A DNA stretch of 64,000 bases. Origin: Okapia johnstoni (taxonomy: Eukaryota; Chordata; Mammalia; Artiodactyla; Giraffidae). Positions 23,251 to 33,065 of this stretch are shown piece after piece. The stretch is taken from the NCBI GenBank assembly GCA_024291935.2, contig CM044320.1:56858001-56922000 (forward strand), read 5' to 3'. Made by a program: the position numbers and the translations under genes. Below the pieces are notes generated by a model, which was given only the letters and a program-made list of their open reading frames with translations, did no database searches and had not been told where the DNA came from. The number at the start of each line of letters is the position of its first letter. Position 1 is the first letter of the stretch.

Positions 23251-24394
23251 ATGTCTATGACTCAGTAGTTGAACTGCAGCACAGAAAAGCTGACCCCATA
23301 TGAGAAGCAGTCGTCCCTTTATGTTTCAGGTTAGGCGCATTGGTTAACATTTTTGGTTTTCACTTTAAAGAGAAGAAAACTGAAAGTGTTGAGAAACTTT
23401 CAGTGACATATTCAGGGGATAGGTAGTCACCGGTTGATCATAGTACATAGTGTGGTTATAAAGATCATTGCTGCAATGCTGGCCAAGCTCTAGAGCCCCA
23501 CCTTTCCCTTGCGAAGGAGATGCCTATGACAGCCCTGGAGCAGGTGACAGAGGAACCTCTAATCTGGGGACCAGAAGAAAGTCAGAGTCAGCTGGAACCA
23601 AGAATAGTAAATACTTTAAGTAATGAGAACTAAACTCTACCATGATTTTGTGTGGGACTTTGGCTTTGTAAGTACTATGTATTTCAAAAAATTTCACAGC
23701 TATTTTCACAAAGGGCTAATTTTTATAAAAATGGCTCACATCAATGTTTCTTACAACATCTGTGTTTGTGGATATCCTGATCACTTGAACCAGGTTTCTA
23801 CACAAATACATCACCACCGCTTAGAAGAAGAAGGATGATAAAATGGAAGAGAAAATTCTCCCAGGGCAAAAGTGCTCAAGATTTAGAGTTATAAATCTCA
23901 AGTTTCAAAGCCTTGACAAATGTCATAGGGCTAAAGGAGAATTGAAGCCCATGGAATAAAGTAGGATCTCTGCATGGTAGAGCTATGGCAAAACAGAAGC
24001 TGCTTAGCCTTCTTTCCTACAGTCAGACCTTTTCTCGTTTTTATTTTTTGAAACCTTGAGTATTGTATTTCAGGAGAATGTGTTTTACTATACTGTTTGG
24101 TGCCCAGGCGGAACAAACCTTTCTAAGATGGCTTTAGGATGATGTGCTGCTTACCTGGACTTTCTAACTCTGAGCATTAGAACCTTGATTATAATGAAGA
24201 GAATTCAGCCTCATGCAGCCCAGGTCTACACCTCTTTCTGTTTTTAGGTTGAGTCTACAATTACTAAGTTCTTATTCATCGTATCTCAAAAAGCTCAAAG
24301 TTCAGCCAAAATACTTGAAAATTGGGTTCTAAAGAAATAGTTCTCTTAAATATGTTCTGCAGAATGCTAACTGATTTACTTGTCTAAAAGCCTG
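23251..24394. other. Unassigned non-coding stretch (1.1 kb)
   Basis: No family or gene recognised. Frames of about 60-70 codons at 23524-23709 (-), 23623-23838 (+) and 23931-24116 (-) overlap one another or lack any feature. Confidence 0.55.
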
Positions 24395-24657
24395 GTGTAG
24401 TAGTGAAAAGTGTGGGTTTTGGAAAGAGGAGATCTGGATTTATATGCTAGCTCTCCTGCTGGGTGAGTTACTTTACCTCTCACTCTTAGCTCCTGTTTCG
24501 CCATCTATAAAATAGGGACATAAATATCTTGCTCCAAATTTTTTTTAAAAAGATTGAAGTATAGTTAATTTACAATGTTTCAGGTGTACAGCAAGGTGAT
24601 TCAACTATACATATGTACATGTATACATATACACATTATACATATGTATACATATAT

Positions 24658-24863
24658 TGGCTTCCCAGATGGCACTAGTGGTAAAGAATCTGCCTGCCAA
24701 CACAGGAGATGCAACAGATGTGGGTTCAATCCCTGGATCAGGAAGATCTCCTGGATAAGGAAATGGCAACCCACTTCAGTATCCTTGCCTGGAAAATTCC
24801 ATGAACAGAGGAGCCTGGCTGGCTACAGTCCATGTTGTCACAAAGACTTGGACACTACTGAGT

Positions 24864-24864
<1 letters not shown>
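24658..24864 (+). mobile_element. Bov-tA SINE (left member of a tail-to-tail pair)
   Basis: Sense: GGCTTCCCAGATGGCACTAG at 24659, with the polymerase III B-box-like GGGTTCAATCCCTGG at 24722-24736, CAACCCACTTCAGTATCC, CATGTTGTCACAAAGAC and CACTACTGAGTGCACACA. Its (CA)n tail runs into the (TG)n tail complement of the next SINE. The 10-mer ATACATATAT precedes it (24648-24657) and recurs after the second SINE (25136-25145). Confidence 0.94.
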
Positions 24865-24902
<38 letters not shown>

Positions 24903-24919
24903 AACATATGTGTGTGTCT
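24865..24919. repeat. (CA)n followed by short (TG)n between two SINE tails
   Basis: Eighteen CA units at 24865-24900, then TAAACATA, then TGTGTGTCTGTGTG. The two halves are complementary and form the centre of an inverted SINE pair. Confidence 0.95.
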
Positions 24920-25135
24920 GTGTGCTCAGTTGCTCAGTCGTCTCCAACTCTGTAGCCCCATGGCCTATAGCCTGCCAGGCTCCTCTACCTATGGAATTTT
25001 CCAGGCAAGGATACTGGAGTGGGGTGCCATTTCTTACTCCATGGGATCTTCCTGACCCAGGGATCAAATCTGCATCTCTTGCATCTCCTGTATTGGCAGG
25101 CAGATTCTTTACCACTAGCGTCATCTGGGAAGCCC
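24920..25135 (-). mobile_element. Bov-tA SINE (right member of the pair)
   Basis: Antisense: TGTGCTCAGTTGCTCAGTCG, CCATGGCCTATAGCCTGCC, GGGATCAAATCTGCATC (B-box complement), CAGATTCTTTACCACTAGCG and the terminal complement of the GGGCTTCCCAGATGACGC head. Its head shares the CCAGATG(A/G)C(G/A)CTAGTGG form with its partner, so both belong to one subfamily, but they differ at many positions. Confidence 0.94.
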
Positions 25136-25157
25136 ATACATATATGCATCTGAGAAA

Positions 25158-25216
25158 GAATATATATATATATACACACATATATATGTATACATATATA
25201 GATATACATATATATA
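25158..25216. repeat. (TA)n / TATACA-rich simple repeat
   Basis: TATATATATATATACACACATATATATG and similar units inside the L1. The translation is a Tyr/Ile/His run, so the frames crossing it are artefacts. Confidence 0.9.
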
Positions 25217-25223
25217 GTCTTTA

Positions 25224-25258
25224 AATCTGAAAAAGATATATATATTCTTTTTCAGATT
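25224..25258. repeat. Perfect 13-bp hairpin inside L1
   Basis: Left arm AATCTGAAAAAGA at 25224-25236, loop TATATATAT, right arm TCTTTTTCAGATT at 25246-25258. The right arm continues normal L1 sequence (TTCTTTTTCA...TTCTTTTCC), while the left arm looks like an added reverse copy of it. Confidence 0.92.
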
Positions 25259-25485
25259 CTTTTCCTTTATGGGTTATTATGAGATACTGAACATAGTTCC
25301 CTGTGCTATGTAATAGGACTTGCTGTTTATTTTATATATAGTAGTGTGTATCTGTTCATCTCAAACTTCTAATTTATTCCTTCTCCTCTTTCTCCTTTGG
25401 TAATCATAAATTCATTTTCAATGTCTATGAGTCTATTTCTGTTTTGTAAATAAGTTGATTTGCATCATTTTTTTAGAGTCCATAT

Positions 25486-25792
25486 ATAAGTGATATCTGG
25501 AGAAGGCAATGGCACCCCACTCCAGTACTCTTGCCTGGAAAATCCCATGGACGGAGGAGCCTGGTGGGCTGCAGTCCATGGGGTCACTACGAGTCGGACA
25601 TGACTGAACGACTTCACTTTCACTTTTCACTTTCATGCGTTGGAGAAGGAAATGGCAACCCACTCCAGTGTTCTTGCCTGGAGAATCCTAGGGACGGGGG
25701 AGCCTGGTGGGCTGCCGTCTATGGGGTCTCACAGAGTCAGACACGACTGAAGCGACTTAGCAGCAGCAGCAGCAGCAGCATAAGTGATATCT
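25486..25792 (+). mobile_element. Bov-A2 SINE (dimeric) with perfect 13-bp target site duplication
   Basis: Element at about 25499-25779: GGAGAAGGCAATGGCACCCC start, first monomer to CGACTTCACTTTCACTTTTC, second monomer from GGAGAAGGAAATGGCAACCC at 25643, and an end GCGACTTAGCAGC with (AGC)n. ATAAGTGATATCT is found at 25486-25498 and 25780-25792. The copy is very close to what I recall as consensus, so it is probably young. Its 76-88-codon frames are SINE artefacts. Confidence 0.97.
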
Positions 25793-26275
25793 TCTGATAT
25801 TTGTCTTTCTCTGTCTGACTTACTTCACTTAGTATGATAATCTCTAGGTCCATCCAAGTTGCTGCAGATGGCATTATTTCACTCTTTTTATGACTGAATA
25901 GTATTCCATTGTATATATGTACCAATCTTCTTTATCCATTCCTCTGTCAATGGACATTTAGGTTGCTTCCATGTCTTGGCTGTAAATAGTGCTTCCATAA
26001 ACGCTGAGGTGTATGCTTTTTTTTTTTTTAATTATAGTTTTGTATTTTCTGGATATATTTCAAGAAGTAGGATTGCTGGATCATTTGGTAACTCTATTTT
26101 TAGTTTTTTAAGGAACCTCCATACTGTTTTCCATCATGTCTGCACAAATTTACATTCCCATCAACAGTATAGAAGAGTTCCCTTCAAAAGGATTATTGTG
26201 TGGATTAAATCAGAGAAAGTAGGATGATGGCTGAGTTTAGTGTTTGGTATATATTAAGCACTAAACACATGACAA

Positions 26276-27635
26276 AAAAAGTTGGGCGGCAGAAGGGAGT
26301 CTCCTGAAGTGGATGCTGTCTTTTTGGCAATCTTTCCTGATTCCACTGCAAAAACTTATCATCTGTCACGAAGTGGCTCATTCTGGTGACCGCTCACCTT
26401 CTCTCTAGCAGTGATAACCTGGGGTTTTTATTGTTGTTGATCACTTCATGATCAGTTTGCTTCACATGGACAGGTGGTTAGTCCTGCAATAGTGTCTTCT
26501 TATGAAGTTCTGTGCTCTGTAATCCCCTCCTCTGGCTTTGCCTGCCTACATCTGAAAACTCTGTAAATTCGGGAAGCTATGTCTGATACACAGAAAGGGG
26601 GCTGTTTAACATGTTAATTTGGCTCTATTTGCCTCTGAATTTTTTATTCCACGTGTTTAGTTATGTGGGTCTAATTTCATGTTTTGAGGGCATGAGAATT
26701 TATTATTGCTGCCATGTGTTATTCTATCATTTGGCACAGTGCTCAGCATATAGAGATAAACTAATATTATTAATGCCATTTAAATCTATAAGAAGGCTAA
26801 GAGTCTTCATAGGAAACCAGAGCCAAAACTCAAATGTAATATGGCAAGTTTCAGCATCAACCCACCAGAAAGCAGAGGCAAATGTATTTAGAAAATTCAC
26901 TTCTGCTTATGGATAATGAGGATTCTATTAAGATATGTGAGTGCAGAGATGTGAAGGCAGCCTGTGATCATTCATCTCATGTGAAAACTACATTATATCA
27001 TTAGGGGGAAAAGATATAACTCCCACACGAGGTGTAAGCTAGAAGAAAATTGAACATTTTAAATTATTAAAGGGACTTGACTCAGAGACTTTGATCCTGG
27101 CTAAGCTTTCGGAGTATGCAAACAAACAACCAGATAAGAAATTGTTAATGACCTAGTCAATCAACTATCAGATAGCATCACCAAATGAACAGTGCTGATC
27201 ATCCTTCAGAAAACTTATCAGAGTGCAGGGAGAGGTTATTGAAGCATTTAGGGATGCCTAGCACACTATCACTTATATATACCCACTCTTAACTGGGCTT
27301 GTAATTTCATTCTACCTGACAGATAACAAGGAAAACCTTAAAAAAAAAAAGTCGACTTTAGCAAACTACCAACAATAACAACGAAAAACAAGAGAGAGGC
27401 AAGATATGGATCAGAAACAAGATTTCAATGTTGAGGAGCTTTATCCTTTGCATTTTAACAGAAAGAAAAATGAAAACCAGCTTATAAAGATACAGAGAAT
27501 GAACGCTTGTGTCAATACCATTACATTGAACTCTGTTATCTTGTTTTGTAGCAAATGTTCCATAAGAATATGGCAACTTGAAAAATTTGCAATAATCAAG
27601 AGATTGATTCATTAATTTACTCTGAACCTCCTTCC
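26276..27635. other. Unassigned non-coding stretch (1.4 kb)
   Basis: No family recognised. The 101-codon frame at 26611-26916 (+) and opposed frames at 27358-27615 have no domain. An A-run lies at 27341-27350. Confidence 0.55.
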
Positions 27636-27762
27636 TATAATGTAATGGACCTGGAGATGCTGAGATAAATGGAAGTCCTTACTTTAAAGGAGCTCATAGT
27701 TCATTTGAGAAGGGAATGTAATCAGGTAAATTGTAATACAATGTTGTAAGTGCCACCATGCA
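27636..27762 (-). mobile_element. Possible L2 fragment
   Basis: CCTGGAGATGCTGAGATAAATG, AAAGGAGCTCATAGTTCATTTGAG and TAATACAATGTTGTAAGTGCC follow the order of antisense L2 (GGGGATACAG.., GGAGCTTACATTCTAG..). Short and diverged, so only suggestive. Confidence 0.5.
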
Positions 27763-28934
27763 TATAAGGGAAAAAAAGGTGATGTCCTGCAAGGTTTGGA
27801 AATGACTTCTGAATATTTTTTAAAAATGAAATTATTTTGTACAAGAATTTTAGCTCAAGTGTACTCTGTTATTTGAAATACATTATATTCCTTTAACCAT
27901 GTCCTGACCTGATAAGTAAAAGTTTGCAGTATTTAAATGCAATATTCTTTCTCCTGTTGTTTAAGCTAAAGAGAGAGCACACGCGAGAGAATCTCATTTC
28001 AGCAGAGAATTTTGCCCAAGAATTGGTTGGTGATAGAATCATGAGTTAGAAAGACTGAGGTGGTCACAGGCTGAACAGGCTGAACAGGCTGAACTCCCAC
28101 CTGACTCATGACTGTCCTTTTCCTTGTGTGCATGCGCGTCTCTACCTCCTCCGGGACAACTCCAAGGGCAAGCAGTCCCTCACTGTGAGTCAGCTCCTGT
28201 AGGAGAAGCCTTCTTTATACCGAGCAAAGTTCACTGTCTGTTCATTTCCCTGTTGCTATTAATTCCATTCCCTGGAAAATGAGAGTAGACCGTAGTATAC
28301 CACCCACAGGATACTCTTAAAATATAATCACAGCTCTACTCAAACTTTCTCTTAAAAAGATAAGACATCTTTGATTCCTTTAGACATTTGTTTTGGAGCA
28401 TTATTTCTAGATTCCTCACTCCAGGTGCAAATCCTTGAAACTTCTCTGGGATATTAAGCCCTCTTTCCCACCGTATCCTACCCTAGGTAGGTATGTGGTA
28501 TATTTCACTCTGCATGGAGCATCCTTCATAGTCTTTGGCTGGCTGGCTTCTCTTCTCCTGGAAATTGTCATTCATTGCTTCTCCCTTGCCTCCCAAATAG
28601 TATTGAGTAGCCTTTCTCTGTGAATTTTTCCTCTTTCTTATAGACCTCTTTAATACTTATACTTTTAACTCCAATGCACAGCTAATAGACCCAATTGACC
28701 AAATATAAAACTCTCCTTTTCTAAGCTAGTTATGCATAAGTAACTTCAAACTAGAGCAGACTATGAGGTCCATTAGATTCCTTACCAATTAACTCAGAGG
28801 ATATTAACATCAGAGGCAAGAAATTGTCCATCCAACATTCACCCCCAGTGTCAGGGAACCAGGAACCAGGTACAAAATACAGTGCTGCTTTAGTCTCCAA
28901 GCCCAGCGCTGAGCTGGCTGAAAATGCATGCGTG
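27763..28934. other. Unassigned non-coding stretch (1.2 kb)
   Basis: No family or gene recognised apart from a three-copy 9-bp tandem at 28068. Frames of 62-68 codons at 28435-28623 and 28810-29016 are unsupported, the latter being partly in a SINE. Confidence 0.55.
28068..28094 (+). repeat. Three-copy 9-bp tandem repeat
   Basis: The unit AGGCTGAAC occurs three times without interruption or mismatch. Confidence 0.95.
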
Positions 28935-29142
28935 CATGCTCAGCCATGTCTAACTCTTCACAACCCCATGGACTGTAGCCTGCCAGGGTCCCCTGTCCAC
29001 AAAACTTTCCAGGCAAGAATACTGAAGTAGGTTGCCATTTCCTCCCCCAGTGGATCTTCCCTGCCCCTGGGATTGAAACCGTGTCTCCTGCATGTCCCCT
29101 GCAAGGAAGATGGAATCTTTACCCCTGACTCACTGCGGAAGA
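28935..29142 (-). mobile_element. Bov-tA SINE
   Basis: Antisense: GCATGCTCAGCCATGTC, CCATGGACTGTAGCCTGCC, CAGGCAAGAATACTGAAG, GGGATTGAAACCGTGTC (B-box complement), GAATCTTTACCCCTGACTC and a decayed head end. There is an internal oddity: CATGTCCCCTGCAAGGAAGATGG lies in place of the usual short spacer. Confidence 0.92.
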
Positions 29143-30131
29143 CTGGCTTAAGATGTGACCTGGCTAATATCTCCATCCTTGAGGTCATACGAAGGAGATA
29201 AAGTGCTCAAAGAAAGAAACAATGACTTGGCACACCTCTGGTTCATTTGTTAATATACTCCTGTATCTGCTTGGGTGGGAGAGGAAAGTAGGACATACAA
29301 GCGACTCTACCCACACTTGAAAGCTGTATTCCTAGAAAATATGCCCCCCAAGTATCATAGAATCTGACCAGCTAGAGCAAGAGTTCCCCATCTTGGAGGG
29401 AGGGGGGCAGAGTTCCTTTCTTAAGAGCACAGTGTAGAGAACAGTGCTGTCCTGTGGTTTCCTGCTTACTTGTCTTTATCCCTCAGAAAAGTGGATTTTT
29501 TTGAGGTGCTTGAAGACTGAGTGTTTTGGAGAAAAATACATATATCTTCTATGAGGTAGTGCAGTAGTAATATTTACCAGACACTCAGTAGTACTTGCTA
29601 AATGAATTGTACACTCCTTATCTTCTGGTCAGTTAGAGCAACTCTTCATATATTGTACCTGGAATTAAATGAAACTCCTCATGTATAAAATGCCCCACAG
29701 CAAAACTCTCCTGGCTATTGCTTCCTGATATGGTTACTTAGCCTCCTTGTGAGGGCTTGTTACTTCTGTTTGTGCTCAGAAGCTAGTCTAGCACTAACCA
29801 GCTGATTTATAAATGATGGTTTCCATGCTCTGAATGGATACTCTGCAAGAATGGAGGCACAACCTGTGCCAGTGGACTCCACAATCATCCCCTCCGTCAA
29901 ACTTTCTTCTCTTCTATAAGCAGTTTACAATGCAGATTTAATAGAGCAGAGCTATTTTAAAAACTATGCAGTGTCACATATAACTTAATGTTATTTTATG
30001 TACTTTATCCTAAATAACTCTTGCTTGTCCATCTATTATAGTTCATTTGTTCCACCAACAATTATTGAATGATTATGATGTATTTAGCACAGAAGAAGAA
30101 AAAGTATTTAGCATAGAACTTGATACAAAGT
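29143..30131. other. Unassigned non-coding stretch (1.0 kb)
   Basis: No family recognised until about 30040, where CCAACAATTATTGAATGATTATG looks like an old L2 or MIR end. The latter continues on the other side of the BovB insertion at 32585. Confidence 0.5.
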
Positions 30132-30142
30132 AAGGATTTAAT

Positions 30143-31195
30143 TCTTTGGCATTGCCTTTCTTTGGGATTGGAATGAAAACTGACCTTTTCCAGTCCTGTG
30201 GCCACTGCTGAGTTTTCCAAATTTGCTGGCATATTGCGTGCAGCACTTTCACAGCATCATCTTTCAGGATTTGAAATAGCTCAACTGGAATTCCATCACC
30301 TCCACTAGCTTTGTTCGTAGTGATGCTTTCTAAGGCCCACTTGACTTCACATTCTAGGATGTCTGGCTCTAGGTGAGTGATCACACCGTTGTGATTATGT
30401 GGGTCGTGAAGATCTTTTTTGTATAGATCTTCTGTGTATTCTTGCCACCTCTTCTTAATATCTTCTGCTTCTGTTAGGTCCATACCATTTCTGTCCTTTA
30501 TTGCGCACATCTTTGCATGAAATGTTCCCTTGGTATCTCTAATTTTCTTGAAGAGATCTCTAGTCTTTCCCATTCTATTGTTTTCCTCTATTTCTTTGCA
30601 TTGATCGCTGAGGAAGGCTTTCTTATCTCTCCTTGCTATTCTTTGGAACTCTGCATTCAAATGGGTATATCTTTCCTTTTCTCCTTTGCTTTTCACTTCC
30701 TGTCTTTCACAGCTATTTGTAAGGCCTCCTCAGACAGCTATTTTGCTCTTTTGCATTTCTTTCTCTTGGGGATGGTCTTGATGCCTGTCTCCTGAACAAT
30801 GTCATGAACCTCCATCCATAGTTCATCAGGCACTCTGTCTATCAGATCTAGTCCTTTAAATCTATTTCTCACTTCCACTGTATAGTCATAAGGAATTTAA
30901 TTTAGGTCATACCTGAATAGTCTAGTGGTTTTCTCCACTTTCTTCAATTTAAGTCTGAATTTGGCAATAAGGAGTTCATGATCTGAGCCACAGTCAGCTC
31001 CCGATCTTGTTTTTGCTGACTGTACAGAGCTTCTCCATCTTTGGCTGCAAATAATATAATCAATCTGATTTCGGTGTTGACCATCTGGTGATGTCCATGT
31101 GTAGAGTCTTCTCTTGTGTTGTTGGAAGAGGGTGTTTGCTATGACCAGTGCATTCTCTTGGCAGAACTCTATTAGCCTTTGCCCTGCATCATTCT
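30143..31195 (-). pseudogene. BovB ORF2 remnant, inverted segment
   Basis: Reading the minus strand from 31195 down, the segment runs from the endonuclease (the SDH triplet coded at the complement of 30978-30986) into the reverse transcriptase N-terminal region. The last 207-codon frame (30696-30073) includes the NKASGGDGIPVELFQIL region and ends after leaving the element into flanking DNA. No complete domain is present. The junction to the sense half is at about 31195, between CATCATTCTATT and GCACTCAGTG. Confidence 0.9.
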
Positions 31196-32574
31196 ATTGC
31201 ACTCAGTGTGCCAGCAAATATGGAAAACTCAGCAGTGGCCACAGGACTGGAAAAGGTCAGTTTTCATTCCAATCCCAAAGAAAGAAAATGCCAAAGAATG
31301 CTCAAACTACGCATAATTGCACTCATCTTACACGCTAGTAAAGTAATGCTTAAAATTCTCCAAGCCAGGCTTCAGCAATATGTGAACCATGAACTTCCAG
31401 ATGTTAAGCTGGATTTAGAAAAGGCAGAGGAACCAGAGATCAAATTGCCAACATCCGCTGGATCATCGAAAAAGCAAGAGACTTCCAAAAAAACATCCAC
31501 TTCTGCTTTATTGACTATGCCAAAGCCTTTGACTGTGTGGATCACAATAAACTGGAAAATTCTGAAAGAGATGGGAATACTAGACCATCTGACCTGTCTC
31601 TTGAGAAACCTGTGTGCAGGTCAGGAAACAACAGTTAGAACTGGACATGGAACAAAAGACTTGTTCCAAATAGGAAAAGGAGTACATTAAGTCTGAATAC
31701 TGTCACCCTGCTTATTTAACTTATATGCAGAGTACATCATGAGAAACGGTGGGCTGGAGAAAGCACAAGCTGGAATCAAGATTGCCGGGAGAAATATCAG
31801 TAACCTCAGATATGCACATGACACCACCCTCATGGCAGAAAGTGAAGAAGAACTGAAGAGCCTTTTAATGAAAGTGAAAGAGGAGAGTGAAAAAGTTGGC
31901 TTAAAGCTCCACATTCAGAAAACTCAGATCATGGCATCCAGTGCCATCACTTCATGGCAGATAGATGGGAAACAGTGGAAACAGTGGCTGAATTTATTTT
32001 TCTGGGCTCCAAAATCACTGCAGATGGTGATTGCAGCAATGAAATCTTAGGAAGAAAAGTTATGACCAACCTAGACAGCATATTAAAAAGCAGAGACATT
32101 ACGTTGTCAACAAAGGTCTGTCTAGCCAAGGCTATGGTTTTTCCAGTGGTCATGTATGGATGTGAGAGCTGGACTATGAAGAAAGCTGAGCACCAAAGAA
32201 TTGATACTTTTGAACTGTGGTATTGGAGAAGACTCTTGAGAGTCCTTTGGACTGCAAGGAGATCCAACCAGCCCATCCTAAAGGAGATCAGTCCTGGGTG
32301 TTCATTGGAAGGAGTGATGTTGAAGCTGAAACTCCAATACTTTGGCCACCTGATGTGAAGAGCTGACTCATTTGAAAAGACCCTGATGCTGAGAAAGATT
32401 GAGGGCAGGAGGAGAAGGGGATGACAGAGGATGAGATGGTTGGATGGCATCACCGACTCGATGGACATGGGTTTGGATGAACTCCGAGAGTTGGTGATGG
32501 ACAGAGAGGTCTGGCGTGCTGCAGTTCATGGGGTCGCAAAGAATCGGACATGACTGAGCGACTGAACTGAACTG
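31196..32574 (+). pseudogene. BovB ORF2 remnant, sense segment
   Basis: The sense half begins in the reverse transcriptase (AACTCAGCAGTGGCCACAGG at 31223) and continues through the motif-A region near 31517. The catalytic tetrad is coded TAT GCA CAT GAC at 31811-31822, i.e. YAHD, so the first catalytic Asp is replaced by His. Further damage: a TAA at 31687-31689 ends the frame, which reopens at 31739, and a short deletion lies near 32043 (GAAATC..TTAGG, where other copies read GAAATTAAA plus a Leu-rich stretch). The element ends with the GACTGAGCGACTGAACTGA motif. Non-functional. Confidence 0.9.
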
Positions 32575-32589
32575 AAGGATTCAATAAAT

Positions 32590-32790
32590 ATTGCATTAAA
32601 GTGATATAATTTAATCTTTGCAACAATACTTTGAGGTAAAAATTACTATTACTGCATTACTGATGACCAAATAGAAATGCTGTGAGTGTAGGTAATTAAC
32701 TCAAAGCCATAAAAAGACCAGATTTATGAGCTATGGCTCTGATTCCAGTGGTTATTGCATTTATCACAACTGCTTTTTGCCTTGAGATGA
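32590..32790 (-). mobile_element. MIR SINE
   Basis: Antisense MIR: GATATAATTTAATCTTTGCAAC, TTTGAGGTAAAAATTACTAT, AACTCAAAGCCATAAAAAGACC, GAGCTATGGCTCTGATTCC. The BovB at 30.1-32.6 kb landed at or just outside its left end. Confidence 0.75.
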
Positions 32791-32916
32791 ACAGTAAATA
32801 GTAGGCTAATGTCAAGTTGTAATGGGTCTAGACTGCTGGATTAAGGGAGCTTGGATTTTATTCAATATTCAGTGTTTCAGTGAATGATTGGCTAAAACTG
32901 TTTTTCTCATCCTTAC

Positions 32917-32972
32917 CTGAACTTCAGTTTCACTGAAGTTCAGTGAACTTTTATCAAAAGTTATTGATAAAA
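32917..32972. repeat. Two adjacent short hairpins
   Basis: CTGAACTTCAGT (32917-32928) pairs with ACTGAAGTTCAG (32932-32943) around TTC. Then TTTTATCAA (32949-32957) pairs with TTGATAAAA (32964-32972) around AAGTTA. Both sets of arms are perfect, and there is no T-run or GC-rich stem to suggest a known RNA. Confidence 0.85.
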
Positions 32973-33065
32973 AAAATTAGCCATCATCAGATTCTCCTTT
33001 GTAGATTCTGATTTGTTGGGTCTCAGGTTTGGCCTGGAATTCTGTATCCTTAGTAAAAGTGAAAG

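Larger units (their letters stand above)
24538..26188 (-). mobile_element. L1 LINE 3' part, antisense, carrying three SINEs
   Basis: Plus strand is the complement of the L1 3' untranslated region and ORF2 end: AAGATTGAAGTATAGTTAAT, TACAATGTTTCAGGTGTACAG, then (after SINEs) CATAGTTCCCTGTGCTATG, ACTTCACTTAGTATGATAAT, TTGTATATATGTACC, TAGGTTGCTTCCATGTCTTG, GGATTGCTGGATCATTTGG, and it stops at CATTCCCATCAACAGTATAG. It is 5' truncated, so no ORF1. Passengers are Bov-tA at 24.66-24.86 kb, Bov-tA at 24.92-25.14 kb and Bov-A2 at 25.50-25.78 kb. Possible flanks CTCCAAA and CTTCAAA (6 of 7) would be the target duplication. Confidence 0.9.
24395..26275 (+). mobile_element. MIR SINE split by an L1 and its passengers
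   Basis: The left part (24395-24537) reads sense MIR: GTAGTAGTGAAAAGTGTGGG, TCTGGATTTATATGCTAGC, GAGTTACTTTACCTCTCAC, CCATCTATAAAATAGGGAC. About 1.65 kb later, at 26189-26275, the expected continuation appears: GGATTATTGTGTGGATTAAA, then TTTGGTATATATTAAGCAC. The intervening DNA is an antisense L1 plus three SINEs. The split shows the MIR was present first. Confidence 0.75.
30132..32585. mobile_element. BovB LINE with inverted 5' part (twin-priming type), with 11-bp target duplication
   Basis: One insertion made of two opposite halves. The part at 30143-31195 is antisense BovB (reverse transcriptase N-terminal region back into the endonuclease region). The part at 31196-32574 is sense BovB, from the reverse transcriptase to the 3' end (TGACTGAGCGACTGAACTGA at 32550-32569). 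The flanks AAGGATTTAAT (30132-30142) and AAGGATTCAAT (32575-32585) match at 10 of 11 positions. About 100 bp of BovB (from GCACTCA-TGCCAGC to GCCAAAGAAT) is present in both halves in opposite orientation. This is the arrangement expected when a LINE insertion is primed from both nicked strands. Confidence 0.92.

Noticed and set aside
24722..24736. B-box-like GGGTTCAATCCCTGG as a tRNA gene
   Set aside because: It is the tRNA-derived head of a Bov-tA SINE. The cloverleaf is not preserved and the same motif recurs in the other SINEs.
24575..24955. 126-codon open frame
   Set aside because: It runs through L1, Bov-tA and the (CA)n tract (His/Thr run) and is purely repeat-derived.
25160..25216. 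TATA-rich run as a promoter
   Set aside because: It is a simple (TA)n/TATACA repeat inside an antisense L1 3' region, with no initiator or downstream gene.
28068..28094. Three 9-bp repeats as a CRISPR-like array
   Set aside because: Adjacent units with no spacers. It is a simple tandem duplication in a mammalian genome.
30073..30696. 207-codon antisense open frame, the longest in the window
   Set aside because: It is the inverted BovB RT segment, and its C-terminal end simply reads on into flanking DNA.
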